The translations under genes and the position numbers were made by a program. From the NCBI GenBank assembly GCA_951812925.1, contig OX638372.1:8866001-8930000 (forward strand): DNA of 64,000 bases, in the 5' to 3' direction. Positions 1 to 11,278 of this stretch are shown here, piece after piece (the first letter of the stretch is position 1; every line of letters begins with the position of its first letter). The notes beneath the pieces are model-generated. The model saw nothing but the letters and a program-made list of their open reading frames with translations, was not told the DNA's origin and searched no databases. The stretch is from Calliopum simillimum (taxonomy: Eukaryota > Arthropoda > Insecta > Diptera > Lauxaniidae).

Positions 1-39
1 TTTAATATTTTTCTTTAGGTATCTGCATTCATAATAATC

Positions 40-575
40 GGTGTAGCGCTTAATGTGCTTACCATTTAGAGCCGTGTTATTCCTACTAAGGAGCACAAAG
101 TTTTTGATATCTTTCCGTCCTGCTCATTCTATCCCCACACCAAAATTGACAAAAATCAATGCCGTGAGCGCGTGGCACCACCCACTTATAAACATAAGGA
201 TCATATACTCATACCTTAGTGTTAGCGCCCTATCTGCATACCCAATTTTTAAAAAAAAAATAAATGTAGTGGCTTAGCCGTGAAAGCGTTTTCAATTTAG
301 AGGCGTGGCACCGCCCACTGAAAAACATAATGGTCATGTTATCGTTTTCTAGTGCCTACCCTTTCTCGATACTAAATTTCGTAAAAATCGCTGCAATGGT
401 TAAGCCATGAGAGCGTTTTTTCCAGTTAGGGGCGTGGCACAACCTACTGTAAACATAATGGTTATTTTATCGTTCCTTAGTGCTAACCTTATCTCCATAC
501 CAAATTTCGTAAAAATCAATTCAATGGTTTAACCATGAAAGCATTTCGATATTTAGAGGTGTGGCACTGCTCACT
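40..575. repeat. Degenerate tandem repeat, ~127-133 bp unit with GGCGTGGCA core
   Basis: Four units are marked by the word CGTGGCA near 171, 304, 433 and 560 (spacing 133, 129 and 127). Each is followed by a CCGCCCAC-like word, an 'aaacataatggtcat' stretch, a 'cataccaaatttcgtaaaaatc' stretch and an 'agccatgaaagcgtttt' stretch. No coding potential is seen; the 74-codon frame over 53-277 is incidental. The same core recurs near 40080, 48020-48440 and 51570-51950. Confidence 0.8.
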
Positions 576-721
576 TTCCAACAAAAGAAAAATCAGACAA
601 ATCAGTTGAGATTTATGTATAGAAACAGGGACTGAATTGATTTCGTTTGCCTATTTATATATAGATACTCTGTTGGAAGAACAGTAAAAATCAAACTTTT
701 TCGCGATAAATCTAAAACTCT

Positions 722-965
722 TCTAGGTGAGTTTTATGCGTTACGACATGACGTCGTTTGTTACCCTCAATGTTCCCGTCGTCTGGAACCCAAACGACAG
801 TAAGTTCAAAAATTCCTCATATAGTTTTGATTTGACCGTTACTAAGTTCAGCGCCTTCATAGCGGCCTGACTGTCAAAGAAGGTCACTGCTTTCTACTAA
901 CCTCCAGACATTGAGAATGGCATAAACTTCTGCTTGTAAGCCGCTAGCTGAATTGAGAAAGCGAA
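722..965 (-). pseudogene. LINE ORF2 fragment: RNase H domain, decayed
   Basis: Conceptual translation of the minus strand gives, in three frames, pieces that line up as one RNase H domain of the kind at the end of non-LTR retrotransposon ORF2 (Jockey/I/R1-like groups): SASGLQAEVYAILN, then FFDSQAAMKALN, then LTVVWVPDDGNIEGN. These match the family's QAE, DSQAA and WVPGH.GI.GNE signatures, which carry the acidic active-site residues. At least two frameshifts and several stops make it a pseudogene. The upstream part of the same ORF2 appears at 2055-2340, with a TIR element (1016-2054) between. The clade cannot be fixed from this fragment. Confidence 0.7.
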
Positions 966-1015
966 AAAAAGAGATAAATTGAGATCTTTTGAAAACACCC
1001 CTGCACCCACGTACA

Positions 1016-2054
1016 CAGGTTCAAAATCCCTAAAAGCTGTCCAAAAGTCGAAATCATTAAAGTTTCGAGACGAAATTTTTTACCTGTGGGTTTTTGAGGT
1101 CACTGATGACGAATTTGATGTTAGATTTTTAAAAAAGAAAATGGCGGATTCAAAATGGCGGACGATTTTCATAAATATTCAACCAAATCCAACAAAAAAA
1201 TTTTCTCGGGGGTTTTTGGGGACTCTGATTACGAATCTGATACTAGGTTTTTTAAAAACAAAAAGGCGGATTCGAAATGACAAAAAACAACACTTGCACA
1301 ATTTTTATTTCTAATTTAAAAATTTATTTCAAAACTTTAACTTTGATAGAGTTGTGTGCAACGTTAAATTGATCTACATAAGAATTGGTTTTATATTCCT
1401 TTATCATGGAGTATAAGCTGTATAATAATATAAAAATTTTATCATTTCGGGCGAGCATCACATGTTGACACTTGGCAAGCAGTATGATTTAAATTTTCTT
1501 CTGTTTGCTTCAGAAAAAAGCGCGTCACATAAAAAAGGCAAAAAAAGGCACCTCAATTTTTTTACATGTGTTAGAGAAGGTTTCAATCTTCTTAAATCCA
1601 AAAAACCTTGGTGGTATGAAGTGGTATAAATTAGTTCTGGGCTTTTTTCATAACCATTGCAAGCTGATTTTGTGAAATAATTTGATTTTAAGTTTATCAC
1701 AATTACCGTAAAAGTATAAATTATTGATAAATTATTGCAAGTTTTGAATATAGAAGTTCGATAGTATTTTCTTTTACAAAGAGATTTCGCATTCTAACAT
1801 TTAAATTGGTTCAGTTTTACAGTAAGCACACAATTTTGACAGTGAACATTAAATTTTTACTTTTAACTCACAGAATTTTGTGTCTGAGAAGCGTACTTTT
1901 GGAGAGATCCCAAGAGCATTGTAGGAATACCTGGATCTTTTTTTATAAATTTTTTGAGGTCTATGAATATCTGTTAGACAATACAGTCCATAAAAAGTAA
2001 ATTTAAAAACACTTTTTTTCGACTTTTGGACAGCTTTTAAGGATTTTGAACCAG
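1016..2054. mobile_element. TIR element inserted into the LINE remnant
   Basis: The left end starts CAGGTTCAAAATCC and the right end, reverse-complemented, starts CTGGTTCAAAATCC. The match continues through AAAAGCTGTCCAAAAGTCGAA, so the TIR is ~38 bp with two or three mismatches. Inside are two ~120-bp direct repeats (about 1079-1165 and 1197-1280) with the words 'ctgattacgaatctgat' and 'atggcggattc'. The 111-codon open frame over them is repeat sequence, not a recognisable transposase. No clear target duplication is seen, so the superfamily is undetermined. Confidence 0.75.
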
Positions 2055-2340
2055 TGTGCCATGCCAGAGTACATCTCCGAACCTTTTATGTATATGGTAT
2101 TTTCGAAATTCAAGCTAGGCGTACAGTCTTCTCAATGAGTTCTTTGGGTGAACCACAAACCAAAATGGGGCAGATGTAATAAGTGGGGGAGCTAGAAAGT
2201 TTGTTATTAAGCAACTAGTTTTTTGAGTCTGATCGCACTACCTTAGGCAGTGTCGTTAATGAAAGAATCATGAGAACTGCAGTTGGGCATGATCTCAATG
2301 CTCTCTTTACACCAACATATACAGTCCTTTGCACTCTCTG
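2055..2340 (-). pseudogene. LINE ORF2 fragment upstream of RNase H, decayed
   Basis: The minus-strand frame reads QRVQRTVYVGVKRALRSCPT and then AVLMILSLTTLP before a stop. This fits the stretch between reverse transcriptase and RNase H in Jockey/I-like LINEs, whose pattern is 'QR..C.GITGA.RSCPT.AL..LL.LPPL'. It has the same strand and the right order relative to the RNase H fragment at 722-965. The normal spacing would be a few hundred bases; the excess is the TIR element between them. Frame and sense are degraded towards 2055. Confidence 0.5.
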
Positions 2341-2472
2341 CAGTTATGTTTGATTAAACCTCTCACTAGTGGCTGACCACCAAACTAAAAAAACGTAGGG
2401 TAAATTTTGCTTTTCCCCAGAGAAACATGTAACTATTTTCTTTGTAATTTTTATGTTTGGAAAGACACCATC

Positions 2473-2592
2473 ATCAGTGGTGTAGAGGTCTAACAAGTTT
2501 GTAACTATAAGTAAATGATAATATATTTCTATTTATCACGCGGACGGATCCCAGTTCAAACCCTGGTATAGTAAATTTTTTTTTTTTTTGGT
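2473..2592 (+). repeat. tRNA-like (pol III SINE-type) sequence with T-run terminator
   Basis: An A-box-like 'tggtgtagaggtctaac' at about 2478 is followed 75 bp later by a B-box-like 'cagttcaaaccctgg' and then a run of about 13 T, the usual pol III stop. The cloverleaf does not close cleanly, so it is a tRNA relic or SINE head rather than a working tRNA. Reverse-complemented relatives lie at 38709-38801 and 60612-60714. Confidence 0.5.
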
Positions 2593-2599
2593 TTTTTGT

Positions 2600-5250
2600 T
2601 TTGCATGAACTTTACAGTAAGGTAAGTATCACTGAAATTTTTTCATAAAAATTGACATACTGCAAGGTTATTCCAAAATTCTGAATTTACTAAAACAGTC
2701 AGGTAAAGTTTATTTCAATGGAGAGTTGTCATACATTGACTTGAAGTTTCATTAAGATTTACTAGAAATAAGGTAGCGCTTTTATTTTTGTTGCTCCGTA
2801 TTCAAAGAGAAATATATTGGTTCGAAACTTTTATAAAATAAAATTGAGACTAAAATCGGATTTCATGAAAACTCTGGAAAAGATCGCGATGTTACGAATT
2901 GCTTTATAGCAATTTTTCACAATATAAAATCCGAAAATAGAAAAAACTCTAAAATCATAAAGAACAACATTAAAACACTTAATATAGCATTTAAGGATTA
3001 TTTGGAATTATAATATATTTGCATTTTTTTTACTTAATTATTTAGAACCTTTTATCGTAGCTGCTACTGTTCAACTGTTTATCTTTTAAATGTTATTACA
3101 CATTTAATGTGTTTGTCCTTTTTTTTATATATTTTTTGCTTTCACCTTTTGTTTTTGTTTCATTTTAAACAATATGCGCAAATTTTGCACATTTCACTTC
3201 TGCAAATTAAGACATCCTGCAGTGGACTTTTGTAAGCCGCATACATTCAAACTCACTTAGGTACAACACACACACACTCACGTCTGGTGAGTTCCGTTTC
3301 CGGTTGAGTTTTTCAAATTGTATGCCAACCAAATTGGACATTTACGGTTGGTTGTCCGGCATTGGTTAGTATGCATACGGTCCGTGGTTTGACAAAAAAT
3401 TATAAAATACGAAGGGAAAAAACTAAATGAATGAAATCACAATGGAATGATAGAAATTAACTTGTAAATTTGAATATTTAAAACAGCTTAAATAATGCAT
3501 TTTTTTTATTATATAGACTATATACAAATCTTTAAGCCTTTAAAGAAAAACAAACTTTTTCATTAAAACCTATTGTGTATGAATGTATTTTAATGAAATA
3601 TACAAATTCATATGTGTGTGTAGCGGAAAATGTTGTCGCAGACGTTTTTTAATCGCTTCTTATGCAAATTTATTGTCTTAAAAAATGTTTTTATTTTTCA
3701 AAATTGGCAAAACAACAAAAATTATATACTTTTACACACCAACACACTAACAACACACTCTCAAATGTCAATTCAAAATTACTGCTGGCTGGAAATTAAA
3801 ATGCTTTTAAGGTATATAAGATGCTAAACGAGTAATTCAGCTCTCATTTCCCTACAACAGCTGCGGTGGTGCTACTTTTTCTTAAAATTGTGGTTGCATA
3901 CATTTAGGCGTATGCATATGTAGGCATTGCAAATTATGCAAATTACTTAACTTTTTTTTTCGGTAGTTTTAAGTGTTTTCTTTGCAATGCTCACACAAAT
4001 ACACCTACACATACATACGTGTACGCATATGTGCTTGTATTTGTATAAAATTCACTGTGCTCGGAAGTTTAGCAAAAATAAAATTCAAATTAATTCACTT
4101 GCCGCGCATTGCACAGCTGCTTTTTCCATTTTGCCATTTGTAATTTAAAAAAGTTTATTCCTGATGTAATTTTACTCAGCTATTTTTTTTTTTTTTTTTT
4201 AATTTAATTTTTATTTGCAAAGTGTTTGTCACTTTTTTGAATTCCAAAATCCACTTGACTTCATTTTAAGTCAATCTGTTTTTTTTAAGTATTTAAGAGT
4301 CTTAGTCAGCGATTTAATGAATAAGTAAAACTGATCATTGGAAAATTGTTAATGCAAAAAAAAAGTTGAAAATTTCTGAAATATAGTGCTTAAACAATTT
4401 TTTAGATTTAGGTATATATAAGGATCTAGTCTATTAATTGAGTTCTCGTTTCGTGCGTATTATGACCTTCTTGGCTTATACCATATGACAATCTCTATGC
4501 GTAGTGTAACAAAATTAGCCTCTCTTCTACCAATTTCGCTGAAATTTATTACATGATTTTATTTCATAACTAATTTGATAGAAATGGCAAAAGAGAAATT
4601 TTACAATTTTTTTTTTTTTTTTTTTTGCTTGAGTAGGAATCCAAAGAGTGAACAAATTGGTAAATTTTGACAAACACTCTTCACCATTGTAATTCAGACC
4701 ATTTTTGGAACGGTACTGAAGAAGGCATATAAAGAAAAGTTTTTCGTACTTGTAATAAATTTACTTCTATTTACTTCTCTGTTACATAATTTTTTGACCT
4801 GCAAAAATATACATTTTGACAAGCAAAAAAATCAACTTTCATATAAAGAAACAGAAAAAAATTTTATAATTTGAGGTTTAGAAGCTATGATTTTTTGAAC
4901 TTTTCATAACATGAAATTAACCAAAACTCCTTTAAAAAACTCACAAAAATGTTCCATAACAATGACATTTATTAATCGATTTTTATTTTCTGATCTATTT
5001 CGGAAAAGTAGTAAATTTAAGCAGGCTATTAGCACAAAGTAAGTCTTGTGCTGTATAGAAAAAATACTATTTCTATTATTTTTTATTTTTTATTTTTTTT
5101 GTTCTGAGATTAATAAAAACTATTTGTTGGCCTATTTTTTAGATCTTACAAAGAAGACACAGCTATCTTTCATATAAATTCAATGGAAAGATAACATCTC
5201 TACCGGTTAATTTTTTCAACTTAGACCAACCGTAGAAATGGTGCATATTT
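2600..5250. other. No gene seen; AT-rich single-copy-like sequence
   Basis: Only short incidental frames, homopolymer T runs (about 4184-4200 and 4608-4626) and a short CA tract near 3265 are visible. 3240-3400 is less AT-rich and looks like ordinary fly intergenic or intronic DNA. Confidence 0.5.
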
Positions 5251-5264
5251 TGATATTGGGTGTA

Positions 5265-6157
5265 CAACTTAAAAACCGGAATTTGACGGTGGATGTCCGT
5301 ACTAACAAATATCGTGAAAGCTCGAACTTTATATATATGTCATTTTGAAGGTACATTTGACAGTTGTCAAAATCAGTCAACAAAACAATTTTATCTTGTG
5401 TGCATCATAATTATTTTTCACGATGAATAACTTCGAAAATTGGAGAAAAAGACAGCATTTGCGGGAGGTTCTGTTGGGTCATTTTTTTGCAAAGAAAACT
5501 GCTGCGGAAAGTCATAGTTTGCTTGTAGAAGTTTATGGGGACTATGCTCCAGCTGAATCAAGCTGTCCTGAGTAGTTTTGACGGTTTAAAAGTGGTGATT
5601 TTGATGTCGAAGACAAAGAACGTCCTGGTCAGGACCAGCTAGGTGTGATCCATTATGAGCTGTTGCCAGGTGGCCAAACCATTAATGCTCAACTCTATCG
5701 TCAACAATTGATCCGATTGAAGCAGAAAATCCAGGCAGAGCGGCCAACGTATGCGACCAGACACGAGTCAATCATTTTCCACCACGATAACGCTCGGCCA
5801 CATATTGCTGCCCCAGTCAAAAATTACCTGGAAAACAACGGATGGGAAATCTATACAAATTTTGCCTCGCCCGCCTTATAGCCCAGACCTTGCACCATCA
5901 GACTACCATTTGTTCCGATCAATGCAGAATGCCCTATCAGGAATACGGTTCACTTAAGTTCAAGATAGCGAAAATTGGCTCAATTCATTTTTGGCCGCCA
6001 AGCCGGCGCAATTTTTTTGGGATGGAATTCATAAATTGCCTGAAAGATGGGGAAATGTTGTAGCTTCCAATGGACAATACTTTGAATAAAATATGTTGTA
6101 ACATTTTTCCACAATAAAGCATCAGATTTCGCTAAAAAATTCCGGTTTTTAAGTTGT
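5265..6157 (+). mobile_element. Mariner element (Mos1-like transposase), internally deleted
   Basis: The TIR CAACTTAAAAACCGGAATT is perfect at both ends, and TA lies at 5263-5264 and 6158-6159 as the target duplication. Length is 893 bp against ~1.3 kb for a complete mariner. The transposase starts near 5423 (MNNFENWRKRQHLREVLLGH) and contains KKTAAESH and EVYGDYAPAE, as in the N-terminal helix-turn-helix of Mos1-type proteins. It has stops just after AESSC, then FKSGDFDVEDKERPGQ. A deletion joins this directly to LGVIHYELLPGG, removing the linker and the first catalytic Asp. The second Asp is present in FHHDNARPH. The end breaks into other frames near 5870. It cannot make transposase but keeps both ends. 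Confidence 0.92.
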
Positions 6158-6250
6158 ACATTGACTCGAAATTGATTGTTAAATGTTCGGAGTAGAGACT
6201 TTTTTTCTTATCTTCAGCTTAACTATAAATTGTTGCCATTGAATATCCTT

Positions 6251-7303
6251 CCCTCTAAGAAAAACGTCACGAAAGCGTAACGCCGGCGAAGTCTATAAGT
6301 CATACAAGATTTCGTAAACGTACTGCTTTGGCGATACGAATGCGAAGCGTAAACGTAAATGTTAGAATAAGAACAGTTGAATTAAAAACTTAGTAGTTTT
6401 ATGTACCGGTACTACGTTTAGAGCTCGCAAAATAGTAACATTTACGTAACGTCGAAATAGTTCGCTTTTGCTTCGCTAAAATTGGATCCCTAACGAGCTT
6501 ATTTGCATTTTTAAATTATGTATATGTATGTTTTCTCCTTTAACTCCTAAGAGGAGCATAGGGCCAATATGAAACATCTCCATTTGTTGCAATTCCTTGC
6601 GATGACTTTGATCTCTTGCCACGACTTTCCCGATTCTTGGATTTTCTTTTCCAATTGATAATAATTTATATTAAATGTTTATTATATTTAACTATTTCAT
6701 TTATCACTTAATTAACTGCCATCGGTTTTTTAAATATCCGTTTATTTCATACTCCCAAGCTGTATTATGGATCTTCACCACTTTATTAATAGACCCAGTC
6801 AATGATAACTGGTTTTCAGTCGAGTTCATTTTGTGTGTTGATTTTATTATGCTGATTTGACAGCGTCGGAACCGTGGATGAAGTTAAGTCCAACCTGGAT
6901 GCAGTAATCTCAACGAATATTGTCCGATTTTAAGTCAAAAGGGTTGGTCTCACCAAACATAATACGTCCAGTTTTCATGTTTGAGCCTTCCCAAATGTTT
7001 TTTTCTACTGGGCCCGGGTGAAATTGACGCTTAGTTTGAATTGCTTTTCCTCGAAACGTTAGATAATCTTAGCAACAAATCCACGTTGGACTCGATGAGA
7101 CTTAATCATGATGAAAATTCACTGGTTTGCTGCCATTGTATACGAGAAAATTTCTAACCAGAAAAATTTAGACAAATAAAATAAAATAAAATAAAATATT
7201 GCTTCTTTACATATTCAATGTATGCATGAGTTAGTGAAATTACAGTTTGCAAGCGTTTCGCTTTGCGTTCGCAATTTACGAACCATAAATTTTTCTTGGA
7301 GGG
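6251..7303. mobile_element. Putative TIR element carrying an NDPK pseudogene
   Basis: CCCTCTAAGAAAAA at the left and CCCTCCAAGAAAAA (reverse complement) at the right form a 14-bp TIR with one mismatch. Both subterminal regions are unusually rich in words such as GCGAAGCGTAAACG and CGTTTCGCTTTGCG. No transposase is seen. No target duplication could be fixed, so the boundaries are inferred. The NDPK pseudogene occupies the right half. Confidence 0.5.
6745..7137 (-). pseudogene. Nucleoside-diphosphate kinase (awd/NME-type) pseudogene
   Basis: NDP kinase moves a phosphate between nucleoside di- and triphosphates through a His; this copy is dead. Reading from 7137, the frame gives [19 protein letters not shown] and RFEEKQFKL, then after a frame change [20 protein letters not shown]-stop-DYCIQVGLN and FIHGSDAVKSA. 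This tracks the fly NDPK order VQRGLVGKIIERFE, WEGLNVVKTGR, GATNP, RGDFCIQVGRN and IIHGSDAVESA. About 40 residues between KL and the WEG motif are missing. There are stops at N-Q-stop, I-I-stop and R-stop-D. The active-site segment IHGSD survives. A faint C-terminal tail (AWEYE) may extend to ~6745; the firm part is 6858-7137. No intron is visible, as expected of a retrocopy. Confidence 0.9.
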
Positions 7304-7379
7304 TTACCATAATTCTTTTGAAATGCAACATATCACAAAAACAATGAAGAATTGAATGCGAAACTTAACGCTCTATATC

Positions 7380-7610
7380 TCGGTCCTATACAAGTCAAAA
7401 GTACTAAGTCAGTTTTTCCAGTTTGAGATATTTGATGTTCAAAAAATTAAATTTTGTTTTGTTTCTTTTGTATGGAAATTTTGGTTTTACTTTTACGATG
7501 AATAAAACCACTTTTTAACAGAGATATGACTTAATGGGTCTAATCAGAAATAACAAATAACTCAAAACTAGAAAAAACTAATTTAGTGCTTTTCACTTGT
7601 ATAGAAACGA
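7380..7610. mobile_element. MITE with ~50-bp imperfect TIRs (copy 1)
   Basis: 'ctatacaagtcaaaagtact' on the left and its imperfect inverse ending 'cacttgtatag' on the right give a long TIR continuing through 'cagtttttcYagtttYgag'. The same ends and the same interior, in the opposite orientation, recur at 17575-17834, which confirms a mobile family. No coding sequence. Confidence 0.75.
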
Positions 7611-8407
7611 TTTGTACTAATTTCTTATTTAAAAGTATATCCAAAAAATGGGATAAATTATCATTTAGTTGAACCTACAGTGTCACAATGATGACGAAAA
7701 CCTCATCTAAAATTCCTTCTAGCTCACAAAAGGAACTTTGGTTAAAATTTCAATGTAGAACTTTAGAAACTAAGTACAGGGGCACAATAATAATTTTAAA
7801 ATGGTGACAGAAATCGCTTTCTTATTCGGAAACAACAGACAGGTTCGTCGTGGAAATAATTTATGAGAGCTACAAGCCTTGCTGCAAATGCTAAATCTCA
7901 AATCGTTTTGAGCCACTTAACCAACTAAAAATAAATGCAAGCAATCATTGAAAAGAAGAAAATCTGTAAGCAAAAACAACAAAATAAATGAAAACGGAAG
8001 CCCAAAAGAAACCTTCTCAAGCTCAAGAGGAGAAAATGACAAAAATTTGTTACTGTTATACTCGTGTATACCGCAAAAGGGGAATGAATTCATAACAAAA
8101 CTGTTATAAAGGAGAAAAAACTGAGAACATTAAAACATACAAAAGAGGAAAGTTAATTTTACAAAATACGATATTTTCTTCCAAAATTATGGTACATTAT
8201 TTAACTGAGTAATTGTACAACATAAACATCGTGACTTTTATGAAATATTTTCGCTTTGAAAGAAAAAAAAATCCACAAATGCCATTCTCTTAATTAAATT
8301 CATAAAGGCGAAATCACAGGAAATGAAAAATAAAATCTGTCCTTTCACACTCAATGATTTGTTTTCATTAAAAACAAGAAATTCTCATTAATAGCAAGTG
8401 GAAAAGC

Positions 8408-8460
8408 ACCACAGCAGCAGCCAGCGGCAGCAGCAGTCACAACAACAACAGCAACAGAAG
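8408..8460 (+). repeat. CAG/CAA (opa-type) microsatellite
   Basis: Imperfect run of cagcag, cggcag, caacaa and cagcaacag units. In a reading frame it would give poly-Gln, but the frame is short and isolated. Confidence 0.85.
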
Positions 8461-8804
8461 AATTATACGCGCCACATTTTAATTGCCAACAATTGTTGTC
8501 GCATCCGTTTGCAACTTCTGTCTGTCCACCACTTGGCTGTGTCCGTCCGTTTCATTCCCAATCTGTCTATAATGTGTTCCTTTCTTCCCTTCCCAGCATT
8601 CGTTTATTGTCGCGTCAAAATTTATAGTATACTTTTTGGCGCAAATGTTACGCATTATTCTTTTTTTGGCTTTAAATCTAAACACTCCCCGGCCGAATTG
8701 CTTTTAAGCTAAAATGCTCTGGCGACAGCAGCAGCCCAACTGGTCCGGTTCGTCTTAACGCTTTCGATAATTACAAGGATTTCGCCTTCTTATGCCCATA
8801 AGGA

Positions 8805-8838
8805 TATAAAAGGGTGGCGGCGGCATTTAAATCATTGT
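8805..8838 (+). promoter_or_regulatory. Candidate core promoter: TATAAAAG plus initiator-like TCATTG
   Basis: TATAAAAG at 8805-8812 is followed by TCATTG with its A at 8834, 29 bp from the first T of the TATA box, which is the usual insect spacing. No open frame follows closely; a possible 3' splice acceptor (polypyrimidine-like GTT repeat then CAG) ends near 8968. Could be a promoter of an unseen spliced gene or chance. Confidence 0.3.
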
Positions 8839-9872
8839 CGCGCGTACACAAAAATCTTTTTTTTTTTTGTTTTTTCTCTTTTGAATTTTATGTGCGAAAT
8901 AATAATTTTTATGTTAATTACTTAAATTGTTGTTGTCCTCGATTGTAATTTTGTTGTTGTTGTTGCAGCCGTTGTGATTTAAGTGCTTTAAGCGTCTTAG
9001 CAACAAGCAAAATTCAATGTCAAAAACAAAAGATTATGGTTGCGACAATCGCGCTCTCTTTTAATTGAATTTTCCTGCTTTGTCGAAATTTTGAAAATCA
9101 ATACAATACAGATAAATAAGAAAAAATTGCTTCAAATGGAATATATTTAAGTTAGAGAAATGGTATCCTTATCACACTATAATAGAATGAAACTATTCAT
9201 GTTAAAACGAAACAAATCATACTACTAGGCTACTCATCACAGTAGAAACAAATTGAAGTAGGCATTTTGAAGTCAAAATCTGACCCAAAATTATTAGAAA
9301 ATCTAAAAGCCAAATTCTTAGTATTTTTCTACTAAGACGATATGATTAAGGCACTAAAAGATTCACAAGCATTGCTTCCATTTATTACACCGTGAAGAAA
9401 ATACGATTATATTTACCAAAATTTGGTAATAATTCACAAATGATATATTTGATATAGGCAAATCAAATATCTCATATTATTTAATGAGCGGCATATCTGA
9501 TATTTTATTGATTCAACCGTTTATTTGTTAATAACTACCAAATATATGTCTGATTCTAACGATCAAACTGACATCATATTTGACCCAACAAACAGCATTT
9601 TAAAGTCCAATTAAAGGCTAAATACTTACTTAATAAATATTTTTTAGAATGTTCAAGCAAATATATTCTTTTCAGGAAAATATATTATTTTCCCAAAGCA
9701 CGGAAACAGAAAAAAGTTTGACCACTTTACTTCTTGAAACAGTTCTACTAACAGTTGTGACTGGACCTTCGGTGTGAAGCAAATTCAAAGTAGAAGAATA
9801 TAACTTCCATTGCTTAGAAATTACAAAGTACACGGAGGAAAAACCAATCGGGTAGTCAAAAAACTAAATTTC

Positions 9873-11040
9873 AAACATAAATAACATTGACCATAGCAGT
9901 CTTGGTCTTGACCTTGGACATAGAGTCTTAGTCTTTGTCCTGATTTTGACATTGAGTCTTGGTCTAGGTCATTAAGTCATTGTGTGTTATGACCGAGACC
10001 AAGACCAAGACCAAGACCAAGACCAAGACCAAGACCAAGACCAAGACCAAGACCAAGACCAAGACCAAGACCAAGACCAAGACCAAGACCAAGACCAAGA
10101 CCAAGACCAAGACCAAGACCAAGACCAAGACCAAGACCAAGACCAAGACCAAGACCAAGACCAAGACCAAGACCAAGACCAAGACCAAGACCAAGACCAA
10201 GACCAAGACCAAGACCAAGACCAAGACCAAGACCAAGACCAAGACCAAGACCAAGACCAAGACCAAGACCAAGACCAAGATCAAGACCAAGACCAAGACC
10301 AAGTCCAAGACCAAGACCAAGACCAAGACCAAGACCAAGACCAAGACCAAGACCAAGACCAAGACCAAGACCAAGACCAAGACCAAGACCAAGACCAAGA
10401 CCAAGACCAAGACCAAGACCAAGACCAAGACCAAGACCAAGACCAAGACCAAGACCAAGACCAAGACCAAGACCAAGACCAAGACCAAGACCAAGACCAA
10501 GACCAAGACCAAGACCAAGACCAAGACCAAGACCAAGACCAAGACCAAGACCAAGACCAAGACCAAGACCAAGACCAAGACCAAGACCAAGACCAAGACC
10601 AAGACCAAGACCAAGACCAAGACCAAGACCAAGACCAAGACCAAGACCAAGACCAAGACCAAGACCAAGACCAAGACCAAGACCAAGACCAAGACCAAGA
10701 CCAAGACCAAGACCAAGACCAAGACCAAGACCAAGACCAAGACCAAGACCAAGACCAAGACCAAGACCAAGACCAAGACCAAGACCAAGACCAAGACCAA
10801 GACCAAGACCAAGACCAAGACCAAGACCAAGACCAAGACCAAGACCAAGACCAAGACCAAGACCAAGACCAAGACCAAGACCAAGGCCAAGACCAAGTCC
10901 AAGACCAAGACCAAGACCAAGACCAAGACCAAGACCAAGACCAAGTCCATAGCAGTCTTGGTCTAGGTCTTGGTCTTGCAAAGATGTAATCGTCTTGGTC
11001 TTTGTCTCGAAAAATAACCAAGACCAAAAACAATTTTCCG
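9873..11040. repeat. Dispersed repeat with expanded (GACCAA)n array, copy A
   Basis: 9991-10948 is about 160 tandem copies of the hexamer GACCAA, with only four visible substitutions (near 10280, 10303, 10885 and 10897). The flanks hold degenerate copies of the opposite strand unit (TTGGTC) next to the word 'catagcagtcttggtc'. After the array comes a 'ggtctttgtctcgaaaaataaccaagacc' segment. The same flanks occur around the array at 24542-25490 and, without expansion, at 26046-26220 and 25690-25790, so the array sits inside a dispersed element. No stop codon occurs in any of the six frames of the pure array, which makes several false ORFs. Confidence 0.93.
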
Positions 11041-11053
11041 TAGAATATTTTCT

Positions 11054-11150
11054 TGAACATTTTAGCCCATTATATCAATTTCCTACGGGTCTTTGTGGGC
11101 ACTTTTTTTTGTTTCGTAAAAACCAGGTTATAATGGGATAAAACGTTCTA
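11054..11150. repeat. Small palindromic repeat with CCCATTATA ends
   Basis: 'gaacattttagcccattatatc' and, inverted, 'ggttataatgggataaaacgttc' bracket ~97 bp. Related palindromes flanked by TTAA are at 49259-49330 and 49529-49600. Confidence 0.5.
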
Positions 11151-11278
11151 GTGTTCAAGGGGTCACCAAATACTTATAGAAAATGTTTAAAACTTAAGAC
11201 TGTAAAAAATTAAACAAAAAAGGAATTGAAAAGTATGAACTTACTTATCGCAATTGTGGAATTTTTAAAAATCGCTTC

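Larger units (their letters stand above)
7611..9870. other. Single-copy-like fly non-coding DNA
   Basis: No supportable coding region. Around 8395-9060 the sequence is less AT-rich and has CAG/CAA and GTT tracts, like regulatory or intronic fly DNA. The overlapping 104- and 68-codon frames at 8398-8712 lie on opposite strands and neither shows a domain. Confidence 0.5.

Noticed and set aside
979..1314. 111-codon frame as a gene
   Set aside because: Lies wholly within a TIR element over two direct repeats; no domain.
8398..8712. Gln-rich 104-codon frame
   Set aside because: Its only striking part is a CAG/CAA microsatellite; the rest has no domain, and a minus-strand frame of similar length overlaps.
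9991..10948. Telomeric repeat
   Set aside because: GACCAA/TTGGTC is not the insect TTAGG repeat, higher flies lack simple telomere repeats, and the array is internal with unique flanks.
9964..11060. Several open frames of 259-335 codons on both strands
   Set aside because: They are translations of the GACCAA hexamer array, which has no stop in any frame; all are two-residue repeats.
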